Below are positions 18,521 through 25,517 of a DNA stretch of 25,517 nt, in pieces. The notes beneath the pieces were generated by a model, which searched no databases, was not told where the DNA came from, and worked only from the letters and a program-made list of their open reading frames with translations. The stretch lies in contig JAYMTA010000659.1 in NCBI GenBank assembly GCA_036897625.1, positions 1 to 25,517 of the forward strand, written 5' to 3'. Position 1 is the stretch's first letter. Every line of letters starts with the position of its first letter. The translations under genes were made by a program, and so were the position numbers. Origin of the DNA: Pelargonium cotyledonis. Lineage: Eukaryota; Streptophyta; Magnoliopsida; Geraniales; Geraniaceae.

Positions 18521-21500
18521 ATGGGTAACCGGAGATTCGCGCAGGTCTCGACCAGCGACGAGGAGGAAGAGCCACGGCGGGGGAGGAAGAAGGTGAAGCT
18601 GTTGGAAGAGGAAGAGGAGGAGCGAACGGAATCGAAGAAACGGAAGGGCGAGAAGAGGAAGAAACGGGACGAAGACGAGCATCGGAGCGCCGATGAAGAA
18701 GAAGAGGAGGAGGAAGAGACGCTGCAGGAGGACGCGAAACCTATAGGGGAGCCGATTAAGCTTACCGGAAAAGGAAGAGGGAGGCGGAGCCACTTCGAGG
18801 CTTTTGAATTCGACGGCAACCGATACGAGCTGGTAAGTTTCTGGTTCCTAATTTTCGAATTTCTGTTTTGGTGTGGTACGGGATTTGGGGAGGGTTGGGG
18901 TTTTTGATTTGGTGGTTCGTTGGGGCATGGGGTTTTAGTTTTGGAGTGTAATTAGAGTAATTAGGGTTGTCGATAGATTGTGGGACGAGGAATTGAGGTT
19001 CTTATGTCAAATTTACGTGTTTTTACTTTCGAAACTGTGGGAATTAGGGTTTTGAATGTGGTTTTGGGAGTTCTAGCTTTGAGTTTGCTTTGACATTTTT
19101 ATGCAGTTTCTTGTTACATGATTGATTGGGCTCCTGGTTTTGGTTTTGGAGTGTATACTGGTAATTTGGGGGTATGGGGGGGAATGTGGGGAGATGAAAT
19201 GAAAATTGGGTTCTGGCGTTTTGAGGTTTTCTTCTGCATATTCGGTTTGGGAGGATTTGTCTCGGGTGTTGGTGTGTAAGGTTTCATTTTGAGTTTAATG
19301 TTTTTACTATTGAAATTGTGGGATATAGGGTCTTTAATGTGGTTTTGGGAGTTCCATTCTTTTGCATTAGAAGGGTTTAAAAGAGATTGCTTGAATTTAG
19401 AGTTTTAGTTTTGAGATTGCTTTGACACTTAATGCAGTTCTTGTTATATGTTTTTTTTTTCCTTCTTTGCTTGTCTGAGTTGTTGTATTTGGTTGATATT
19501 TGTTACTCATGTCTAAAATGTTTTGATCAGGTTGATTTGGTGGGGTTGAGAGATGTGGGATGAAAAATTAAGTTCCCGTTCTGCATTTTTGGTTGAGGGT
19601 GATTTTCATGAGGTGCTCTTGCAAAGGAATTGGTGTTTTAGGTTTTCATTTTGAGTTTATATGTATATACTATCGAATTGTGGAAATTAGGGTCTTCAGT
19701 TTGGGTTTGGGAGTTTCATTCTCTTGCATTAGACGGGTTTTAGATAGATTGCTTAAGTTTAAAGTTCTAGTTTTGTGTTTGCTTTGATATTTCATGCAGT
19801 TTCTTGTGAATGGTCATGTTTGGTCTAGTCTTAGTATCTGAATGCAACTGGTTCATAATTTTGTGGGTTTAGGTTTTCCATATGCTGTTGGTGAAAGTGA
19901 AGATGCTTTGTTATATCATTTTAACTGTTTTTTCCCCTCAATTATGTGCAGGAAGATCCTGTACTGCTTGTTCCAGAGGACAAAGAACAAAAGCCTTATG
20001 TTGCAATTATTAAGGTATTTACTTTAACTTTATTGCACCAGCCGTAGAATGTACTTAAGATAGTAACTACTGTTTACTAATTCGCCTTCAACTATATAAT
20101 CATCCATTAAAATTTTGTTGTTGAGCTGTTTAAAGGCATAACTAGTGGTAGGATCATATAGTCTTAGGTCTTCCTTTTGTTCTTATGAATAATGCATGCT
20201 ATCTTTGTTGCTTTGTAACTTGCAATTGCTAAAACTGTTTCATGAATGGTTTGGGTTGCATGGTGTGACTTATTGATGTGCCTTGTTGACCCCGTCAAAC
20301 TTGCACAATCGCACAAACTTGTATTCTTGCTCATGTGTTAGGGTAGTAAGCTAATGATCGTCCAACCTTGAGCCTCTTGGATCTTCAATCCTGGGGTCAT
20401 GGGATTGAGAGATGAAACTCTTTGGGTCGTGATCTGTGTCCTTCCCCCGGAGTTTCGTGGGTCCGTTTGTGAACTTCCCTGACCGCTCTTCTCCGTGGGA
20501 CCCACTAAGTTACGAATTCCCCGTGCGCATGTCATCTCCTCATTGGCCGTGTTTACTTCTAAATATTATATAGCATCACATCTGTTTTGCCCGGATGCTG
20601 CCTGTTTCTTAAAATAATAGAATAGTTTATCTATTTGTTGATAGGATATTGCTCAGATAAAAGATGGGAGCATGATGGTCACTGGGCAGTGGTTTTATCG
20701 TCCTGAAGAAGCTGAACGGAAGGGGGGTGGAAACTGGCAATCGACTGATACCAGAGAACTGTTCTATAGTTTCCATCGTGATGAGGTTCCAGCAGAATCT
20801 GTGATGCATAAGTGTGTGGTGCATTTTGTCCCAATAAACAAGCAGCTTCCAATTCGTCAACAGCATCCTGGTTTCATTGTCCAAAAAGTGTACGACACTG
20901 TGGAACGGAAACTGTGGAAGCTAACTGATAAAGATTATGAAGACAGGTTGCAGCATGAAATAGACCTTCTTGTCCAGAAAACCATATCACGATTGGGAGA
21001 TCTTCCTGACATTGTTGAGCCTGAAGAACCTGCTCCTGAACTGGAAGATTCTTTAAAAAACAAAAGGCTGGCCAGAAGAAGAAACATACCACCTCTTGAT
21101 GTCTCAAGGGAGGATGATTCAACACCCAGGCCTGGAAACACCCCAGTTAGCTGTACAGCTAATGCTTCAGAAGAGTCTGCCATTTTATCTAAGTTTGATG
21201 CACTAACCGGAGAAACCCATCGTGACAAATGGTTGGAAAAGCTCCTCCAAGGAATTCAATACATGTGCAAATCTGCAGAAAACATAAATGGAGATGATAA
21301 AGAAAGAGGTGATTCTGATGGTGCCAACCATGATGGAGGCAAGTTTTTTCTCTGGCCAGATGATGCTGTTCCGGCAGTAAGTGCTCTTGAGAAGGCTTCT
21401 CACGATGCTTTGTCCTCAGATTTTCAGAAGTATAACCAAAAGATGAGGCAGCTTGTGTTTAATATGAAGGTAAGAAAAATCCTATATTATTACACAAGGA

Positions 21501-23727
21501 TATAAATTATATTGTTACTTTAGACTGAGTTTAAGAATTGGTTTCATTATTATATATCCTTGTTGGCAGAATAATTCAAGGTTAGCCCGTCGTCTACTAA
21601 ACGGAGAGTTGGGACCTTCAAAAATACTGAATATGACTCCTACTGAGTTGAAGGTATGATGTTTACTTTGGTCTAATTTGGTTGCTTTAGAATGGTTAGT
21701 AGTCAGTTCTTCTATATGCCCTGTTTATGGGAGAGTGAAAGTGTGCTTATCTAATTCTATCAGTCATTACAATTTACATCCATGTACATATAAAGCTCTT
21801 TAGCCCCCATATTGTAAAGCTCTTTACTCCCCAAATTACATCCACGTACTTACAATTTTTTCTGCTCCTATCTCTGTGTTCCCACCAGTAAGTTGAAAAC
21901 TTATAAAACTCTTTAGCCCCATTATTATCATAATTCATAATGCATTAGTTTGTGGGAGGGCGTTTACTGGAAGACCCATAAAGAATTTGGGTCAAGTCTG
22001 AGTTGTGGTTTGTGTGAAGTATTGTAATTGTAGTTGGTATGTTGCACATGCACTTCCTCATGACCCAAGCATAATATAATGTATTTTCAACTGAATGGAC
22101 TTCACAACTTCCCCATCAGTTCCGCATAACCACGGGCTTGAAATAAAATAGCCTGATCTACCAGTCTCGGTCCCTCATCCATAGTGTGTAATAATGCTAT
22201 CAATGCAAGCTCGTTTTTTTAATCTTTGTGCCCATAAAAACATGGCTTGTTTGCTATCTGTTTGCCATGCAATATTTCTTGGTGTGTTCAAGAGTAGCGA
22301 ATATATACATACGACTATACTATAGATGGCCTTGTGTTCTCATTGGAAATATATTGTCCTTTTAATTTTCCGCTTCAATGTGTTTCTTGGCTTTCTGGAG
22401 TTTAGTATCAGAAACAGATACCCGGTTCTAGACAATGTGCATCAGACATTTTTAATTGTTGGAAAGGAATTATTATGATCAAATGACTGTCTCTGTAGCG
22501 CTTTCTAAATTCCTGTTGAGGCAAATCTGTCTTCTTTATTGCACTGGTAACAATGTTTATTAGCACTTAATCACAACTTTTTCACTCCAGGAGGGTTTAA
22601 CGGCCGAGGAAACTACTCCAAAGGAACCTGAGGAGTCAACTCGTATGCAGGTAACTGTTTTCCCCCCTTTACTTTACAGGACCTTAATTTGTTTATGTTC
22701 ACTAGATATGTGTTGATTGTGTTGCTTGTGAAACAGATGACGGATGCTCATTGCTCTAGATGCAATGAGAAAAAGGTGGGGCTGACAGATATCATCCAAG
22801 CAGGACATGGAGATCGCTATCAGGTTCACTTGCTTTTCTCTTCTCTCACTTGCAGTTCTATTTTACTCCACGCGCTGTCTCTATTTTGAATAAAACTTGT
22901 GTATGCTAGAGCTATCAACACCTTTTCTTATCGATTACTGAACTATCATAAGAAAGCACTTAGGTTCTGTTAACTTGTAATTGTTGCAATTAAGCTATTG
23001 ATGCTTCCATTCATAGCTAATTGATGAGCTTGGTGATAAGTTTAATTATGTAATCATAGTGTATGTTTTCGCACTTTCTTCTAAGGCTAAGTTTGCTTTA
23101 GTGAAAATTTGCTATCGAACTTATAAAGTTAAACAATATAGCAGGAAAGAAAAAAAATGATACTAAATATATGCATACAGAAGTAAAATGCAATGCTTGA
23201 AGTTTGTAACTTTGCTCTTTTGGTTTTCATTTTGTGGACAGCCAAACTGCTGAGATTTTACCATTAACTATGAGCTTTTGGATTGCGGACTTTGTTTTTT
23301 TCCTTTTTTTGTCCCCTTGAGTTCGTATTTGAAGCTTTCTTGTGAATTCACATAGTCTAAACTTCAAGATTTCTGGAATAATTTTGAACCAATATGTGTG
23401 CATATTTCAAGCTTTTGCACGAGTGTTGGGTAATGTCGGTATTTGTTTCAGTTGGAGTGTGTTGCCTGTGGTTATTCCTGGTACGCGTCTCGGGATGAAG
23501 CATCCGCAATGACAATAGAAGCGCCAACTTCTGCTAGAAGTGTAGGCACAGCGCCATGGGCCACTGCGAAATTTGAAAACGTCGAGAAAAAGCTCGTTAG
23601 TCCCCGTGAAGACAGTGATGCATACAAAAGAACAACAGAAGCATACATGCCCATCTTGGAGACCCAGAAAGTACCCGGCAAGTCCAAAACTCCTGAAGAC
23701 AACACAGAACCTACCAAAAACGGTTAG
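18521..23727 (+). CDS. AIPP3: BAH-domain H3K27me3 reader with TFIIS-like C-terminus (AIPP3/BDT1-like)
   Basis: Seven exons: 18521-18832, 19952-20014, 20645-21469, 21570-21653, 22591-22650, 22737-22823 and 23452-23727. They give 568 residues, and all six GT-AG introns are phase 0. It resembles Arabidopsis At4g11560, a nuclear chromatin reader reported with PHD proteins and the phosphatase CPL2 to repress transcription and with ASI1/EDM2 in heterochromatic-intron processing (from memory). Residues 1-90 are alternating acidic and basic, suggesting nuclear localisation. The BAH domain spans about 97-217, with Tyr120, Trp141 and Tyr143 spaced exactly like the Arabidopsis methyl-lysine cage (Y149/W170/Y172). 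A TFIIS-central-like helical region spans about 312-430 (KYNQKMRQLVFNMK; RRLLNGELGPSKILNMT). A zinc ribbon uses Cys454, Cys457, Cys480 and Cys483, lacking the acidic DE hairpin of true TFIIS. The ATG at 18521 is chosen because the upstream codon at 18497 is TTG. It is a TATA-driven gene divergent from the PPR gene. Confidence 0.93.
19010..19815 (+). repeat. Three diverged tandem repeats within AIPP3 intron 1
   Basis: A block containing GAAACTGTGGGAATTAGGGT, a later TTTTGGGAGTT and ending TTTATGCAGTTTCTTGTTA recurs with cores at about 19031, 19312 and 19675, so spacings are about 281 and 363 bp. Copies two and three also share TTGCATTAGA and GATTGCTT. Each unit ends in an acceptor-like ATGCAG/TT. 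Confidence 0.75.
20280..20545. repeat. GC-richer insertion-like block in AIPP3 intron 2
   Basis: From ACCCCGTCAAAC to about GTCATCTCCTCATTGGCC the composition is clearly richer in G+C than the rest of the intron. It contains GTGGGTCC...GGGACCCAC as an 8-bp inverted repeat (about 20458-20506). It probably is a transposon fragment. No family was recognised. Confidence 0.35.
21770..21930. repeat. Short direct repeats in AIPP3 intron 4
   Basis: AAAGCTCTTTAGCCCC occurs at about 21793 and AAAGCTCTTTACTCCCC at about 21818, with a third, AAAACTCTTTAGCCCC, at about 21906. ACATCCATGTAC and ACATCCACGTAC flank them. It is an intronic local duplication. Confidence 0.5.
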
Positions 23728-24255
23728 TTGGGACTTGTGCTTTGCACTTCACTGTTGTGAGCTCCTGGCTTTGTTTGGTAAATTGAAAGAAGAAAGGTTT
23801 TTGCATAGTTTCTGAATGTCTAGTTGTCGACATAGCTTACAAGTTAGTTTTATCATATAGCAACTTTTAATGTTTTTGAATTTTTGTTTCTTGAGTTGAG
23901 TAGGTTAGTTATGTGCACTGTGTAAATTTGAACGCACCTTGTCATGGTAGCCTAAGGCTTGTTACGTTGCTTTTAAATTATGTATTTGTTTGTTATAGCC
24001 GATGCAAAACGCATCGGCAAAAGAGATCGAGAGGAGTAGTGAGCTAGACCATGTATGTTAAGCAATAATGAAGCCTTCCTTTTTCTTCGCTTTCTTAAAT
24101 TATCTGGACTGCAATTTATTTTTGTGTGCTGAAACTTTAAAGCAAAAGGAGTGTCCTATTTCTTATGATTGATTGTCATTGTAGAGTTGACATTTTGGAC
24201 TCCATTCAATTGGTATTCAATGCTTTATCTGTATACTCGCGGGTTCGTCAATCCA
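23728..24255 (+). other. AIPP3 3' UTR and flank
   Basis: T-rich sequence after the stop is typical of a 3' UTR. An AATAAT at about 24063 is a possible near-upstream polyadenylation element. The canonical AATAAA is absent here. Confidence 0.4.
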
Positions 24256-24259
24256 TGCT

Positions 24260-24370
24260 AGTGTGATAGTATTTTAGGTCGGGTTAGGTTTGCCAAATAA
24301 GGTGTGTGGGTCGGGTGTGGCAATCCGGACATTGGACTCCTTGCCAATCGGGTTAAGATTATGTGTTTTC
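24260..24370. repeat. GGTCGGGTTAGG repeat fragment
   Basis: GGTCGGGTTAGG, GGGTCGGGTGTGG and AATCGGGTTAAG lie within 100 bp. This is the same wording as the degenerate DNA-transposon fragments elsewhere in the window. Confidence 0.35.
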
Positions 24371-25308
24371 AACCTAGAACTTAAGAGAAGTCTATATCGA
24401 ACTCAAAGACTATGAAAATCTTGTTGGATTGAGTTTATCAATTATGGCAACTTGTTGTAGTTATGTTTTTTCAACTGAGCCTGAAAACTCGAGTGTGACT
24501 AAAAAATTGTTCGTACTTATACAATTTTGTGTAATACAAACATACATCTATTGATCACATATTTTTAAATCTATTTATTCGAGAAAAAACATTTTAGCAT
24601 TGAATATGAGTTAATATTTTTAATATTACTAAGGGAAAAAAAACAAAAATTAATGAAATAATTGATTATTCATTAAAGATGCTATGAATGAGAGTGTGAT
24701 TTCCGTGGGGAGGATGTGATGTAACCGACCGATCGTTTCCGAGTTTGTCGGTTTCATTTTGCTCTCCCGCCCATAATCAATCACCTCACATGCACTCACT
24801 CCCAATTTACTCTTTTCTCCTCCACCATTTGTCCCTCTCATTTTACGTTTTTGCTATACGACGGGATATCATATTCGAAATAACAATATTTAGACTCCTC
24901 AAGTGGAACGTCACTACACAAATTTCACCTCATATTGTCGACAAAGAGACTCGAACTCGATAGTTAAGAGGAAATCTAAAGTGATATTAATCACTTGACC
25001 CAACTGTATTGGTAATTTAGATTAGAAATTGAAAGTAGTGTGATGTATTTCTCTGACATAATGTTAGAAGTGACAATTTAAATGTTCGGCGTGTGTTTGG
25101 ATCTCAATTGATTAATTTTCCTTCATTTCCAAAATCTCTTTTTTGAAATTAATTATCAACGAATTGAGTGTATGGTTATACTTTTAAAAAAATAAAATTG
25201 TACGGTTTCATTAGATTAATTTTTTATAGAAATAATTTGTGTGTGCACTTGCAACCATTACATACATACAATCTAAAGTATTGGAAGTTGTATATTTTTT
25301 ATTAGGAT
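24371..25308. other. Intergenic, no gene seen
   Basis: AT-rich sequence with short chance frames only. Confidence 0.4.
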
Positions 25309-25517
25309 AAATTACACAAATAGTCCCAGTACTATCAAAAAGTGGACCGAATTGGTCATTGTATTTTCAAATGAACTCAATTGGTCCCTGTACTATCCAA
25401 AACTGAACCGATCGTCCTTGCCGTTAGGTTCCGTCCAAATAATCGTTAAATCGACTGACGTGGATTTTTTACTAAATAAAAATAATATTAAAACTAAATT
25501 AAAAATGCCACATGTCA
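25309..25517. mobile_element. Left terminus of a transposon running off the window
   Basis: GGATAAATTACACAAATAGT, followed by two tandem variants of a 'gtaCTATC.AAA..tg.ACCGA..TGGTC' phrase and by GTCCTTGCCGTTAGG and GACTGACGTGGATTTTT, is a very common repeat start in rosid genomes. I believe it belongs to a non-autonomous Mutator-like family. The other end is outside the window. Confidence 0.45.

Noticed and set aside
18446..18819. Two ~115-codon minus-strand frames rich in Ser, Leu and Phe
   Set aside because: They are the complement of the GA-rich, Glu/Lys/Arg-coding first exon of AIPP3.
1..25517. tRNA, rRNA, snoRNA or microRNA genes
   Set aside because: No cloverleaf or conserved RNA box was recognised on reading. 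Only the MITE hairpin at 10656-10716 is a candidate small-RNA source, and it is unproven.

Overview
This window is nuclear DNA from a flowering plant, most likely a eudicot and perhaps a woody rosid. The evidence is GT-AG introns, AT-rich intergenic DNA full of small non-autonomous transposons, and proteins that align best, from memory, with Arabidopsis. I cannot name the species. Nothing prokaryotic or viral was seen.

There are three intact protein-coding genes. (1) On the minus strand, 8276-9577 encodes a chloroplast-targeted HAD-superfamily protein orthologous to Arabidopsis At4g11570/PYRP2, the riboflavin-pathway phosphatase. It has an in-frame 48-residue tandem duplication behind the transit peptide and Glu where HAD enzymes normally carry the nucleophilic Asp. 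(2) On the minus strand, 14537-17506 encodes an intronless 989-residue DYW-class pentatricopeptide-repeat protein like At1g18485, an organellar C-to-U RNA-editing factor type. (3) On the plus strand, 18521-23727 holds a seven-exon gene for a 568-residue BAH-domain protein like At4g11560/AIPP3 (BDT1), a reader of H3K27me3 with TFIIS-like C-terminal modules. Its six introns are all phase 0.

Layout: 1-3470 is repeat-rich intergenic DNA. 3471-4311 holds the last three exons of a glutamate-cysteine ligase (GSH1) gene on the minus strand, with introns retained and two frameshifts, so it is a truncated unprocessed pseudogene. A MITE-like element sits in one of its introns. 4429-5833 looks like transposon-derived DNA carrying a palindromic ~27-bp minisatellite. 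6200-6460 resembles a 5' gene end on the minus strand. PYRP2 follows, then a clear Mutator-type MITE with a perfect 9-bp target-site duplication (10390-10838), then more repeats and an orphan exon-like segment (12685-12801). The PPR gene and AIPP3 are transcribed away from each other across about 1 kb that holds two diverged copies of an exon-like segment. The right end is repeat-rich and runs into another transposon-like terminus.

The genes do not form a shared pathway. The linkage of PYRP2 and AIPP3 looks like conserved microsynteny, since their Arabidopsis locus numbers are consecutive, with the PPR gene lying between them here. I found no convincing undescribed system. The points most worth following are the PYRP2 duplication with its altered HAD motifs, the GSH1 relic, the MULE-MITE with its 22-bp perfect hairpin, and the tandem repeats inside AIPP3 intron 1.
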